NCBI GenBank assembly: GCA_005776885.1
Contig: SXOD01000047.1
Location: 1-41,178, forward strand
Reading direction: 5' to 3'
Length of the DNA: 41,178 bases
DNA from: Planctomycetia bacterium
Lineage (GTDB): Bacteria; Planctomycetota; Phycisphaerae; Phycisphaerales; SM1A02
How positions within the stretch are numbered: position 1 is the stretch's first letter; every line of letters begins with the position of its first letter. Both the position numbers and the translations under genes were made by a program. Below the pieces are notes generated by a model. The model saw only the letters and a program-made list of their open reading frames with translations, had not been told where the DNA came from and made no database searches. Shown here piece after piece: positions 7,431-16,224 of the stretch.

Positions 7431-8885
7431 CTACTTCCTTCGCTTCTTGAATCCTGCCGCGGGGCTCGCCGTCCGGGTGCTTCCACGGGTTGGGAGCCCG
7501 CCGCCGGCCCCGGCCGCGGCCATCTGGCGCATCGCGGCGGCCTTGCCGGCACCCGCCATCGAGCCGAACTGCTTCATCATCTTCTGCATCATCCCGAACT
7601 GCTTCACCAGCCCATTGACATCGCTTTCGGTGCTGCCGCTGCCGGTCGCGATGCGCTTGATGCGGGATCGATTGAGGCAGTCCAGGTCGGCGCGCTCCTT
7701 CCGGGTCATGCTGCCGACCATCGCTTCGATGCGATCCAGCTTCCCATCCTCCATGTCGATCCCGGAGAGCGCGTTGCCCACGCCGGGGAGCATTCCCAAG
7801 ATCTGCTTGAGCGGACCCATGCGGCGGATCGTCTTGAGCTGCTTGAGGAAATCGTCCAGGGTGAATCGACCCTCGGCCATCTTGGCGGAGAGCTCGGCGG
7901 CCTCTTCCTCCTTGACGGCCTCCTGCGCGCGCTCCACCAGCGAGACGACATCGCCCATGCCAAGGATGCGGCCGGCGGCGCGCTCGGGATGGAACTCCTC
8001 CAGGTCGTCCGGCTTCTCGCCCACACCCACAAACCGCAGGGGGGCGCCGGTCACTCGCTTCACGCTGATGGCGGCGCCGCCGCGCGTGTCGGAATCGAAC
8101 TTGCTGAGGATGACGCCGTCGACTTCCAGCTTGTCGTGGAAGGCCTTGGCACTGCGGACCGCGTCCTGGCCGGTCATCGCATCCAGGACGAGGAGGCGCA
8201 TGTGCGCTTCCACGGCGCGGTCGACCGACTCCAGCTCGGTCATTAGTGCGGCATCGACATGGAGTCGACCCGCGGTGTCCAGGATGAGGACATCGAACTT
8301 GTCTGCCTTGGCCTTGGTCAGTGCGCGTCGAGCCACGCCAACCGCCGCACCGACCGCCTTGCCGTACTCGGCACACTGGTCGGGCTCGCCGTGGAACGCC
8401 ACGCGAGAGCCGCCAAGCGCCGCCACGCCGCTCACGACCTGCTGTAGCTGCTCCACGGCAGCGGGGCGCTGCAAATCGCACGCGGCGACCAGCACGGTCT
8501 GGCCGCGCTTGCGGAACCACTGCGCCAGCTTGCCGCAGGTCGTGGTCTTGCCCGAACCCTGCAGACCGCACATCAAGATGACCGTGGGGCCGGGTGACAC
8601 AAGCGAGATCGATCCCGCCGGCGGTCCCATGAGCTCCACCAGCTTCTGGTGGACGATGCCGATGAACTCCTCGCCGGGCTTGAGGCTGCGTGTCACGCGC
8701 TCGCCGACCGCCTCGGAGAGGACCTGTTCGCAGAAGGCGTCCGCGACACCCTGCTCAACATCGGCTTCCAAGAGCGCGGTACGGACCTCCGCCATCGCCT
8801 CGCGAACATTGGATTCGCTGAGTCGACCCTTGCCGGTGAGGTTCCGGTAGGTGTCCTGGAGTCGGCGTGTCAGACCTTCAAACAT
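7431..8885 (-). CDS. ffh: Signal recognition particle GTPase Ffh (SRP54)
   Basis: 484 residues. Ffh with 4.5S RNA binds signal sequences and hands ribosome-nascent chains to FtsY for membrane insertion. The N domain (1-90) begins 'MFEGLTRRLQDTYRNLTGKG'. The G domain has P-loop 'GLQGSGKTTTCGK' (107-119), 'DLQRPAAVEQL', 'DTAGRLHVD' and 'SKFDSDTRGG', where most Ffh proteins have TKLDGD. The M domain follows, with 'FLKQLKTIRRMGPLKQILG', 'GMLPGVG' and a methionine-rich segment containing 'FGMMQKMMKQFGSM'. The tail is Gly/Ala-rich then basic ('GFKKRRK'). ftsY is not in the window. The start lies nine bases after a TAGAAT box that also contains the polX stop codon, so ffh probably has its own promoter. 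Confidence 0.98.
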   Translation of the reverse strand: MFEGLTRRLQDTYRNLTGKGRLSESNVREAMAEVRTALLEADVEQGVADAFCEQVLSEAVGERVTRSLKPGEEFIGIVHQKLVELMGPPAGSISLVSPGPTVILMCGLQGSGKTTTCGKLAQWFRKRGQTVLVAACDLQRPAAVEQLQQVVSGVAALGGSRVAFHGEPDQCAEYGKAVGAAVGVARRALTKAKADKFDVLILDTAGRLHVDAALMTELESVDRAVEAHMRLLVLDAMTGQDAVRSAKAFHDKLEVDGVILSKFDSDTRGGAAISVKRVTGAPLRFVGVGEKPDDLEEFHPERAAGRILGMGDVVSLVERAQEAVKEEEAAELSAKMAEGRFTLDDFLKQLKTIRRMGPLKQILGMLPGVGNALSGIDMEDGKLDRIEAMVGSMTRKERADLDCLNRSRIKRIATGSGSTESDVNGLVKQFGMMQKMMKQFGSMAGAGKAAAMRQMAAAGAGGGLPTRGSTRTASPAAGFKKRRK

Positions 8886-8894
8886 GGGTCGGCC

Positions 8895-8900
8895 ATTCTA
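8895..8900 (-). promoter_or_regulatory. Putative -10 box (TAGAAT) of ffh, containing the polX stop codon
   Basis: TAGAAT on the minus strand, nine bases before the ffh ATG. Its first three bases are the TAG stop of polX (8898-8900). The same arrangement occurs at 10798-10803. Confidence 0.45.
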
Positions 8901-10688
8901 CGAGGCGTGCGTGCGATCCCGGTCGAGCCAGCCCTGCAGCGCGTCGGCGCCCATCGCGTTGACGCATCGGTCCTTGGTGAGCCCGCCGCGGCGGCCAGTC
9001 CCCACCCCAAAGCGCAGATTGTCAAAGTCATCCTCGTGGTGAACATCGCAGTCGATGGCGATCATCGCTCCCTGCGCCAGCGCCATGCGGACATGGGCAT
9101 CTCGCAGGTCAAGCCGGGACGGGTGCGCGTTGATCTCCAGCGCCACGCCTCGCGCCGCGGCGGCCTTGGCCAGCGCCTCGATGTCCGGCTCCAGCCCCGG
9201 GCGTTCCAAAATCACCCGGCCCGTGGGATGGCCGATTATGTCCACGGCGGGATGCTCGATGGCGCGCAGGAGCCGGCGCGTGGCGGTGCCAGCATCCTGC
9301 TTGAGCGAGGTGTGCGGGCTGGCGACGACGATGTCAAGGGCATTCAAGAGGTCGTCGGAATAGTCAAGGCTGCCGTCGGCCAAGATGTCCACTTCGCTCC
9401 CCGCCAGAATCTGGATGCCGGGAACACGAGCGCGCGCGGCGTGGATCGCGTCGATGTGCGCGCGAAGCCGTTCCTCGCTCAGGCCATTCGCGATGGCGCT
9501 GCTCTTGGAGTGGTCGGTGACGGCAATCGTGTGGAAGCCGCGTGCCTTGGCCGCGTGCGCAAGCTCCTCGATGCTCATCGCGCCGTCGCTGGCCGTGGTG
9601 TGGGAGTGGAGTTCGCAGACGATGTGGCTCAGTTCCAGGAGGCCAGCGGGAGGGGCGGCGAGCGGATCATCGCCGTACACCTCTCGCAATTCCGGCGGGA
9701 GGAACGGCGTCTCCAGCGCCGCGTAGATCTCTTCCTCCGTTGCGGCGGCGATCGCCTTCACGCCGCGAGTGTGTGGCGCGGCCTCGCCGTCATCGGGAAA
9801 GAGCCCGTACTCGTTGAGCGTGAGCCCGCGATCCTGCGCACGCCCGCGGAGTGCCACGTTGTGTTCCTTGCTCCCGGTGAAGTAGAGGAGCGCTGCGCCG
9901 AACTGTGCCAGCGGCAGCACTCGCAGGTCCACCTGCAGGCCGCTGTGCAGCCGGATCGACGCCTTGGTGTCGCCGCGCGCCAAGATGCGCTCCACATCGG
10001 GTGCGGCACAGAATCGGTCCATCAGCGGCAGTCCCTCGTCAGAGGCCACCAGCAAGTCCACATCTCCGATTGAATCGCGTGATCGACGCAGGCTCCCGGC
10101 GAACGCGGTGCGGAGGACGCTTGGGTTCTCGCCTTGATCGTCAAGCAGCCGAAGCAGCCGATGCGCCTCCCGCCAGCCGACATCCAGTCGGAACCGCCCG
10201 ATGCCGCGTGCCTGGAACGCGATCGAGTCCTTGAGGTTGGCCACGCTCTTCGCCCCGAATCCCGTCATGCCTGCCACGGTGCCGTCGTCCAGTCGCGTGG
10301 CCAGTGAGGCGATGTCCTGGACGCCCGCTTCCTGCCACAGCCGGCGCACTTTCTTGGGCCCAAGGCCCGGCAGCTGCAGGAGGGCGGGGAGACCAGCAGG
10401 AACCTGCGCCGCCAACTTGGCTTCCTCGCTGCACTTGCCCGTGGTCACCAGCTCCACGATGCGGGCGGCGATTCCCTCGCCGATCCCGTCCACCGAGGAA
10501 AGTGCCTTGGGTTCCGATTCCGCCAGCCGCGCCAGGTCCACGCTGGCTCCCTCGGCGCTGCGGGAGGCTCGACGCATCGCATTCACGCGGAAGACATTCG
10601 CGCCGGTCAGCTCAAGCAGGTCGCCAAGGTGCGACAGGTGCGCGGCGATCGCCTCGTTGGAACTCACGGGGAGAATGTACAGGGGCAT
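8898..10688 (-). CDS. polX: PolX-family DNA polymerase with C-terminal PHP domain
   Basis: 596 residues from the ATG at 10688. A longer frame runs back through the tRNA-Arg gene and was rejected; a GTG at 10667 is possible. The N-terminal 8-kDa-like and helix-hairpin-helix region has 'LLELTGANVFRVNAMRRA', 'VDGIGEGIAARIVELV' and 'LPGLGPKKVRRLWQEAGV'. The nucleotidyltransferase palm has 'GDVDLLVAS' (the two metal Asp) and 'LQVDLRVLP' (third Asp), then 'YFTGSKEHNVALRGRA'. The C-terminal PHP domain has 'CELHSHTTASDG', 'AVTDHSKS', 'GSEVDIL', 'ASPHTS', 'IGHPTGR' and 'EINAHPSRLDL', so its metal ligands look intact. Bacterial PolX fills short gaps in base-excision repair; the PHP domain can give 3'-5' exonuclease or AP-endonuclease activity. 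It lies 24 bases after tRNA-Arg, without an obvious promoter of its own. Confidence 0.95.
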   Translation of the reverse strand: MPLYILPVSSNEAIAAHLSHLGDLLELTGANVFRVNAMRRASRSAEGASVDLARLAESEPKALSSVDGIGEGIAARIVELVTTGKCSEEAKLAAQVPAGLPALLQLPGLGPKKVRRLWQEAGVQDIASLATRLDDGTVAGMTGFGAKSVANLKDSIAFQARGIGRFRLDVGWREAHRLLRLLDDQGENPSVLRTAFAGSLRRSRDSIGDVDLLVASDEGLPLMDRFCAAPDVERILARGDTKASIRLHSGLQVDLRVLPLAQFGAALLYFTGSKEHNVALRGRAQDRGLTLNEYGLFPDDGEAAPHTRGVKAIAAATEEEIYAALETPFLPPELREVYGDDPLAAPPAGLLELSHIVCELHSHTTASDGAMSIEELAHAAKARGFHTIAVTDHSKSSAIANGLSEERLRAHIDAIHAARARVPGIQILAGSEVDILADGSLDYSDDLLNALDIVVASPHTSLKQDAGTATRRLLRAIEHPAVDIIGHPTGRVILERPGLEPDIEALAKAAAARGVALEINAHPSRLDLRDAHVRMALAQGAMIAIDCDVHHEDDFDNLRFGVGTGRRGGLTKDRCVNAMGADALQGWLDRDRTHAS

Positions 10689-10712
10689 GCGCGCCGGAAT
10701 CCCCCATCCCAG

Positions 10713-10786
10713 CGCACCCGGCAGGACTCGAACCTGCAACCCCGAGCTTCGTAGGCTCGTGCTCTATCCAATTGAGCTACGGGTGC
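10713..10786 (-). tRNA. tRNA-Arg (anticodon ACG)
   Basis: Full cloverleaf on the minus strand, 74 nt including discriminator G. Acceptor GCACCCG/CGGGTGC pairs perfectly, the D stem is GCTC/GAGC, the anticodon stem CGAGC/GCTCG encloses loop CTACGAA (anticodon ACG), and the T stem GCAGG/CCTGC encloses TTCGAGT. CCA is not encoded. The A at position 34 implies TadA-type editing to inosine to read CGN codons. A TAGAAT box lies 11 bases upstream of the mature 5' end. Confidence 0.98.
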
Positions 10787-10797
10787 TGAGGGGTCGG

Positions 10798-10803
10798 ATT
10801 CTA
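10798..10803 (-). promoter_or_regulatory. Putative -10 box (TAGAAT) of tRNA-Arg, containing the nuoN stop codon
   Basis: TAGAAT lies 11 bases before the tRNA 5' end, the spacing expected for a short 5' leader. TAG at 10801-10803 is the nuoN stop codon. The -35 region is not recognisable. polX, 24 bases after the tRNA, may be expressed from it too. Confidence 0.55.
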
Positions 10804-12387
10804 GCGTGAATCAGCCGACTGCGCCGCGGCGGGGGCGCTCGCGGCAGCGCCCATCGCGGGATCCGTCGCCCGTTGCACCCAGCCGAAGATCGAGCCGGTG
10901 AAGCAGGGGAGGACGAGCAGGGCAAGGCCAAATGCGACGCTCGCCAGGACCGGCGCGAGGCTGGGGTTTCGCTCGGTTGGGGTGGCGTTGGAGTCTGGCT
11001 CGGCCACGACAGGCGTGGCCATGAATCGCAGGTAGTAGCGGGCGCTCACCAAGCTGTTGACGACGAGGAACACGCACAGCGCGATCTGCCCGGCCTCGAA
11101 CGCGCTGGTCAGGATCCAGAACTTCCCGAAGAATCCCAGGAGCGGCGGGATCCCGGTGAAGCTAAGTGCACCCAGCACGATCATCGCGGTGGCCCACGGA
11201 TGCGTGCGGCGCAAGCCCGCAAGGTCCTCGAATCGATCCGCGTCGCCACCCGCCCGCTGGATCACGGCGAGCCCACCAAATGTGGCCACCGTCGTCACGC
11301 CGTACGCAAAGAGGTAGAAGAGGAGCGCGTCAAGCGCGTCAGTCGTGCCGGCCGCGAGTGCCACCAGCATGTAGCCGCTGTGGGCGATCGATGAATACGC
11401 CATCGTGCGCTTCATGGATCGCTGCAAGAGCGCCCCCATGTTGCCCAGCGACATCGTGAGGATCGCCGCCATCCAGAGGAGCGCGATGATGGGCCTGGGG
11501 AGCTCGCCGGCCGTGAGGCCCGCTGTGCCCAGCACCAGGATCAATCCGACAAACCCGGCCACCTTCGGGATGAAGGACAAGAATGCGGTGACAGGAAGCG
11601 GCGCACCCTCGTAGACATCGGGCGCATAGAAGTGCATCGGCACCGCGGTGATCTTGAAGAAGAGCCCCACGGAGGCGAGCATCAGGCCGCCAACGCCGAG
11701 GAGGGCAATGCCGCCGGTGGCCGCCTGCGCACCGAATGCGTTTTGGATGAGGTCCAGTTGCAGCGAGCCCGTCGCACCGTAGAGGAGCGCGAAGCCCATC
11801 AGCATGATGGCCGTGGCCATCGCGCCGAGGAAGAAGTACTTGACTGCGGCTTCCAGGCCGGGTCGATCTCCGCGACCGATTGCCACCATGACATAGGTCG
11901 GCAACGAGACCAGTTCCAGCGCGAGGAAGATCCAGATCAGGTCCGTCGCCGTCGTCAGGAGCATCACGCCGGCGATCGAGAAGAGGGCGAAGGCGTGGAA
12001 CTCGCCGCGGATCGCCCGCAGCGGATTGAACGCCGCGGCGTTGCGGCCGATCGCCGCTTCCAGTGCCTGGTCCACGAACCCGCCTTGGACCGCCATGAGA
12101 CCCGCCGCAATGAGCGCCACCATCGGCTTGAGCCACTGGGCGAGCGCAGGGAAGGGGACCCCGGCCGCCGCTGCCGCGTCCGCGCCACCGGTGAAGAGCG
12201 CGAGCAAGCCCGAGGCCAGTACGGCGAGGATCGACACGGGCCCGACCGCACCGCGGATGGTTCGATCCTTGCTCAGCCCCATGAGAGCCACGACCATCGC
12301 CGCGGCGAGGAGCAGGAGTTCGGGCCAAAGGAGTCCAACTCGGTCGGCCATCGTGCTGGCCAGTGTGATGGGTGCAGCGATGGTCAT
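10801..12387 (-). CDS. nuoN: NADH-quinone oxidoreductase subunit N
   Basis: 528 residues, about 14 membrane helices. NuoN is one of three antiporter-like proton-pumping subunits of complex I. The conserved helix-5 Glu is in 'IFLALELVSLPTYVMVAIGR'. The helix-7/8 region reads 'FFKITAVPMHFYAPDVYEGA' then 'FLSFIPKVAGF', and helix 12 carries 'LGALSFTGIPPLLGFFGKFW'. The ATG overlaps the nuoM stop by 4 bases (ATGA), so translation is coupled. It is the last gene of nuoJKLMN. The C-terminal 20 residues are Ala-rich and low complexity ('AMGAAASAPAAAQSADSR'). Its stop codon doubles as part of the tRNA-Arg -10 candidate. Confidence 0.97.
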   Translation of the reverse strand: MTIAAPITLASTMADRVGLLWPELLLLAAAMVVALMGLSKDRTIRGAVGPVSILAVLASGLLALFTGGADAAAAAGVPFPALAQWLKPMVALIAAGLMAVQGGFVDQALEAAIGRNAAAFNPLRAIRGEFHAFALFSIAGVMLLTTATDLIWIFLALELVSLPTYVMVAIGRGDRPGLEAAVKYFFLGAMATAIMLMGFALLYGATGSLQLDLIQNAFGAQAATGGIALLGVGGLMLASVGLFFKITAVPMHFYAPDVYEGAPLPVTAFLSFIPKVAGFVGLILVLGTAGLTAGELPRPIIALLWMAAILTMSLGNMGALLQRSMKRTMAYSSIAHSGYMLVALAAGTTDALDALLFYLFAYGVTTVATFGGLAVIQRAGGDADRFEDLAGLRRTHPWATAMIVLGALSFTGIPPLLGFFGKFWILTSAFEAGQIALCVFLVVNSLVSARYYLRFMATPVVAEPDSNATPTERNPSLAPVLASVAFGLALLVLPCFTGSIFGWVQRATDPAMGAAASAPAAAQSADSR

Positions 12388-14006
12388 CGCACTGCCTCCG
12401 CGGTGGTCGAATCGGCCACGGCCACCGCATCGCCCTGCGTCGCGGCCGCATCATGCTGCGCCTGCACGATCGCCGGGAACGGGGCGAGCATGCGCGTGCA
12501 TGCGGGCTCCAAGCTCTCCAGCACGAACCCGGGAGCAAGCCCAAGCCAGAGGCAGAGGACGGCGAGCGGCGTCAGGATGCCGATCTCGCGCCAGTTGAGG
12601 TCCGGGGAGAGGCCGCTGGGCTCGTGGTGGCCGTCGTCGTGCGGTTCTCGCAGCGGGCCCCAGATCATCTTCCCAAGCATGATGAGGAGGTACATCGCGG
12701 CCAGCACCAGGCCCGACGCGGCGATGAATGCATAGTTGGGACCGAGGACGCCGGGATAGTTGTCCACGCCGGACTTGGCGTCGGCGACGAAGGTCCCCAT
12801 GAGACACAGGAATTCGCCGACGAATCCATTCAAGCCAGGGAGCCCCAAGCTGGCGAACGTGAACAGGCCAAAGAAGAACGCCCACACTGGCATGCGCTTG
12901 GCCAGGCCGCCAAGGCGCTCCATGTCCTTGGTGTGGTAGCGCTCGTAGATCATGCCGATGCAGAGGAACATGGCGCCCGTCGAAAGACCGTGGTTCACCA
13001 TGTAGTAGACGGAACCCTCGGCGCCAATGATGTTGAACGCGAAGAGGCCCAGCACGCACAGTGCCAAGTGGCCGATCGAGGAATACGCCACGAGACGCTT
13101 GACATCGCGCTGCACCCAGCAGATGAGCGAGGCGTAGACCACCGCGCAGATGCAGAGGATCGCCCAGAGCGGAGCCAGCGCCACGGCACCCTCGGGGGCC
13201 GCCGGGAGCGCGATGCGGAAGAGTCCGTAGGTGCCCAGCTTCAGCAGCGTTCCGGCCAGGATCACGGAGCCGCCCGTGGGAGCCTGGTCGTGCGCCAGCG
13301 GCAGCCAGGTGTGGAGCTGGAAGATCGGCACCTTGACGGCGAAGCCGAGGCCCAGGCAGAGGAACAACCACCACTGCGTGTCGGCGGGGAGCTTCTGGGC
13401 GAAGGCGATCATCGCGTCCAGGTCGAAGTTCCACGCGCCGGTCGACTCGCGCATCTGCGCGCCGAGCCAGAGCAGGGAGCCGAGGAGGAAGATCGACCCG
13501 AAGAACGTGAAGAGGAAGTACTTGGTCGCGGCGGCGCGGCGCTCCGGACCACCCCAGATGGCGATCAGGAAGACCATCGGGACGAGCGTGAACTCGTAGC
13601 CGACATAGAAGGTGATCGCGTCGCGGGAGGCGAAGGCCAGCATGAGCGACGCATGCAGGACCATGAACCACGCGTAGTACTCGCGCTGGCGATCCTTGAT
13701 GGCGCTGAACGAACCCAGCACGCACAGAGGCATGAGGACCGCGTTGAGGAGCGCCATCACCAGCGCCACGGAGTCGTAGCCGAGCGAGAGGCTGATGCCG
13801 AACTCAGGAAGGAACCGGATGGCCTCCGACTCGGACTGGAAGTCGCCGTTGCCCCAGTCATGGAACCCAACGACCAACCGCAGCGTGGCCGCAAGGACGA
13901 CGCCCGTCGCGGCGAGTGCGATCCACTTGGCCATCTTGGACGGCGAGAACGCAATGACCGCGGCGGCCAGGAGCGGAAGGAGGATGGTGGTCCAGGCAGC
14001 GCTCAT
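12384..14006 (-). CDS. nuoM: NADH-quinone oxidoreductase subunit M
   Basis: 540 residues, a multi-pass membrane protein. NuoM is the middle antiporter-like proton channel of complex I. The helix-5 Glu is present in 'YVGYEFTLVPMVFLIAIWGG', and the helix-7 Lys in 'AVKVPIFQLHTWLPLAHDQA', followed by 'PTGGSVILAGTLLKLGTYGL'. Helix 12 matches 'FASLGLPGLNGFVGEFLCLMG'-type sequences of the family. Length is close to the usual 500. It is separated from nuoL by 3 bases and overlaps nuoN by 4. The C-terminal tail beyond the last helix is Ala/Asp-rich and not conserved. Confidence 0.97.
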   Translation of the reverse strand: MSAAWTTILLPLLAAAVIAFSPSKMAKWIALAATGVVLAATLRLVVGFHDWGNGDFQSESEAIRFLPEFGISLSLGYDSVALVMALLNAVLMPLCVLGSFSAIKDRQREYYAWFMVLHASLMLAFASRDAITFYVGYEFTLVPMVFLIAIWGGPERRAAATKYFLFTFFGSIFLLGSLLWLGAQMRESTGAWNFDLDAMIAFAQKLPADTQWWLFLCLGLGFAVKVPIFQLHTWLPLAHDQAPTGGSVILAGTLLKLGTYGLFRIALPAAPEGAVALAPLWAILCICAVVYASLICWVQRDVKRLVAYSSIGHLALCVLGLFAFNIIGAEGSVYYMVNHGLSTGAMFLCIGMIYERYHTKDMERLGGLAKRMPVWAFFFGLFTFASLGLPGLNGFVGEFLCLMGTFVADAKSGVDNYPGVLGPNYAFIAASGLVLAAMYLLIMLGKMIWGPLREPHDDGHHEPSGLSPDLNWREIGILTPLAVLCLWLGLAPGFVLESLEPACTRMLAPFPAIVQAQHDAAATQGDAVAVADSTTAEAVR

Positions 14007-14009
14007 GGA

Positions 14010-16205
14010 TCAGAATCCTCCCCGCAGCCATGTGTAGGCAAGCCAGGCCAAGATGAGGCCGACACCGCCGGCCATCGTCACGGCATAGGACTGCAACACG
14101 CCGCCGTAGAGGGGACGGAAGACTCGGCCGACGAGGCTTGGCGATGCGCCGATCCCGTCCACGACACCTGCATCGAGGATGTGCTTGTCGATGAAGTGAA
14201 GAACGTGGCCAGTGACCCACAGCGGCACGCGGAACACGGCGTGGTAGATCTCGTCCACATACCACTTGTGCTCGGCGGCATTGGGAATCCAGCCGATGAT
14301 CGGCGTGGCCTGGATGGCGCGCCGGAGCGAGTCCGCGGCGGAGCGTCGAATGAGGTGCAGGTAGAGGGCGATGAGGATGCCGCCGATCCCGAAGATCGAT
14401 CCGGCCAGGCTGGTGGCGGCGTGCGCGGACATGCCCAGCACCTGGTGACCGTGTGACGCGCCCTCGGCGGCCACGTGCTCCACCACACCCGCACCGCCTA
14501 CGGCTGTCGAGCCAGAGATCATCCACTGCACCCAGTTCTCCTTGTGCAGGAACATCGACTCGTAGGCGGGGTAGCCGGCGAGCACGGCACCGATGCCGAT
14601 GATCGCGATGGCGAACTTCATCGCCCAGCGCGGGCCGTGCGGGTGGAACTCGCCGTGGTGGTGCGCGTGTGCCGCGGCGGGCGCGTGCCCGTGACCATCA
14701 CCATGGTCATGCGCCACATCGTGTCCATGATCGTCGCCATGCACCTCATCACCCGGCTCGAAGTGCACCGGACCCGCGAACGCCCGGAACCAGACTCGGA
14801 AGGTGTAGTAGGCGGTGAGGCCCGCGGTGAGCAGTCCAAGCCACCCGAGGAACTGGAAGTCCGCGCGGTCCGATCCGACGCCCGCGACCAGAATCTCGTC
14901 CTTGGAGAAGAACGCCGCGGAGAAAGGGAACGCCGCCAGCCAGAGCCCGCCCAGGAGCGCGAACCAGGACACCATCCGGAAACCAGGGACCCGAGAGAGT
15001 CCGCTCAGCCTGCGGATGTCCAGCTGTCCCGCAAATCCGTGCATCACGGCGCCGGCGGTGAGGAACAGGCACGCCTTGAAGAAGGCGTGGGTGAAGGTGT
15101 GGAAGCAGGCGCCGAAGGTGGTGCCCAGCCCCAGCCCCAGGAACATGTAGCCAAGCTGCGAGATCGTGGAGTACGCCCACACGCGCTTCATGTCGTACTG
15201 GGCCATGCCGATCGTGGCGGCCCAGAACGCCGTGAGCCCACCGATCCACGCCACCACGGTGAGTGCGTCGGGCTGGAGGAGGAAGAGCGGGTAGCAACGC
15301 GCGATGAGGAAGACGCCGGCGGTGACCATCGTCGCGGCATGGATGAGTGCCGAGACTGGAGTCGGGCCTTCCATTGCGTCGGGCAGCCACACATAGAGCG
15401 GTCCCTGCGCGCTCTTGCCAAACGCTCCAAGCATCAAGAGATAGGGGATGAGCGACTCTTCCCACGGTCCCTCGCGCGGGGCATTCGCGGTGACCTGAAA
15501 GAGCTCCGAGTATTCGATCGTGCCGTAGCAGCGCCACGTGAGGAAGATGCCAAGTGCCAGGCCAAGGTCGCCGATGCGGTTAACGATGAAGGCCTTCTTC
15601 GCCGCAGCGACCGCCGAGGGGCGCGTGAAGAAGTAGCCAATCAGCATGTAGCTGGCCAGGCCGACGCCCTCCCAGCCGAGGTAGAGGAGCAGGAGGTTCC
15701 CGCCCATCACCAGCGCGGTCATCGCGAACAGGAAGATGCTGACGCCCGCGAAGAATCTGGCATAGCCGGCCTTCACGTCGTGCTCCATGTACTCCGTGGC
15801 GTAGAGCGCAATGAGCGTGCCAAGCCCGGTGACGAAGAGCATCCAGAAGATCGTCAGCCGATCGATGTAGAGCTCCAGCGCGGCCTGGAGCGAGTGGAAG
15901 TCCGTGGGACCCCACGAGAAACTCATCCACTCGGCGAGCGGAATCACCACCGGTCCTTCCGGCATCGATTGGTACGCCTTGAAGATCAAGACGAAGCAGG
16001 TGCCCAGCGAGGCCACCGTCAGCCAGCCCGGGAGCTTCCCCTTGACCTTGCCCAGCGCCATCAGCGTGCACACAAGCGCGGAGATCGCCGGAAGCGCCAG
16101 CGCCCAGCCGAGCCATGCCATCTCCGGCGCGATCGTCGCCGCCGGGATGTCCGACGACGCCATCATCGTGCCAGAGAGCATGGAGGTGAGGGGAGAGAGT
16201 GTCAT
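14010..16205 (-). CDS. nuoL: NADH-quinone oxidoreductase subunit L, with a His-rich loop
   Basis: 731 residues, longer than E. coli NuoL (613). NuoL is the distal antiporter-like subunit of complex I and carries the long lateral helix. Core motifs: 'LLYLGWEGVGLASYMLIGYF' with the pumping Glu, 'KSAQGPLYVWLPDAMEGPTP', and 'GGLWLAAFPFSAAFFSKDEI'. Roughly residues 488-523 form a hydrophilic loop with 13 His in 36 residues ('HGDDHGHDVAHDHGDGHGH' and then 'AHAHHHGEFHPHG'), placed where many NuoL proteins have a short His/Glu-Pro motif. The last segment ('LILAWLAYTWLRGGF') is the usual C-terminal helix. It starts 19 bases after nuoK; no clear Shine-Dalgarno is visible, and starts a few codons downstream are possible. 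Confidence 0.96.
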   Translation of the reverse strand: MTLSPLTSMLSGTMMASSDIPAATIAPEMAWLGWALALPAISALVCTLMALGKVKGKLPGWLTVASLGTCFVLIFKAYQSMPEGPVVIPLAEWMSFSWGPTDFHSLQAALELYIDRLTIFWMLFVTGLGTLIALYATEYMEHDVKAGYARFFAGVSIFLFAMTALVMGGNLLLLYLGWEGVGLASYMLIGYFFTRPSAVAAAKKAFIVNRIGDLGLALGIFLTWRCYGTIEYSELFQVTANAPREGPWEESLIPYLLMLGAFGKSAQGPLYVWLPDAMEGPTPVSALIHAATMVTAGVFLIARCYPLFLLQPDALTVVAWIGGLTAFWAATIGMAQYDMKRVWAYSTISQLGYMFLGLGLGTTFGACFHTFTHAFFKACLFLTAGAVMHGFAGQLDIRRLSGLSRVPGFRMVSWFALLGGLWLAAFPFSAAFFSKDEILVAGVGSDRADFQFLGWLGLLTAGLTAYYTFRVWFRAFAGPVHFEPGDEVHGDDHGHDVAHDHGDGHGHAPAAAHAHHHGEFHPHGPRWAMKFAIAIIGIGAVLAGYPAYESMFLHKENWVQWMISGSTAVGGAGVVEHVAAEGASHGHQVLGMSAHAATSLAGSIFGIGGILIALYLHLIRRSAADSLRRAIQATPIIGWIPNAAEHKWYVDEIYHAVFRVPLWVTGHVLHFIDKHILDAGVVDGIGASPSLVGRVFRPLYGGVLQSYAVTMAGGVGLILAWLAYTWLRGGF

Positions 16206-16224
16206 CGGGCGTCCGCTCGCAGTC

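Noticed and set aside
10689-10739. Seventeen-residue N-terminal extension of PolX
   Set aside because: It would translate part of the tRNA-Arg gene; the ATG at 10688 lies just after the tRNA.
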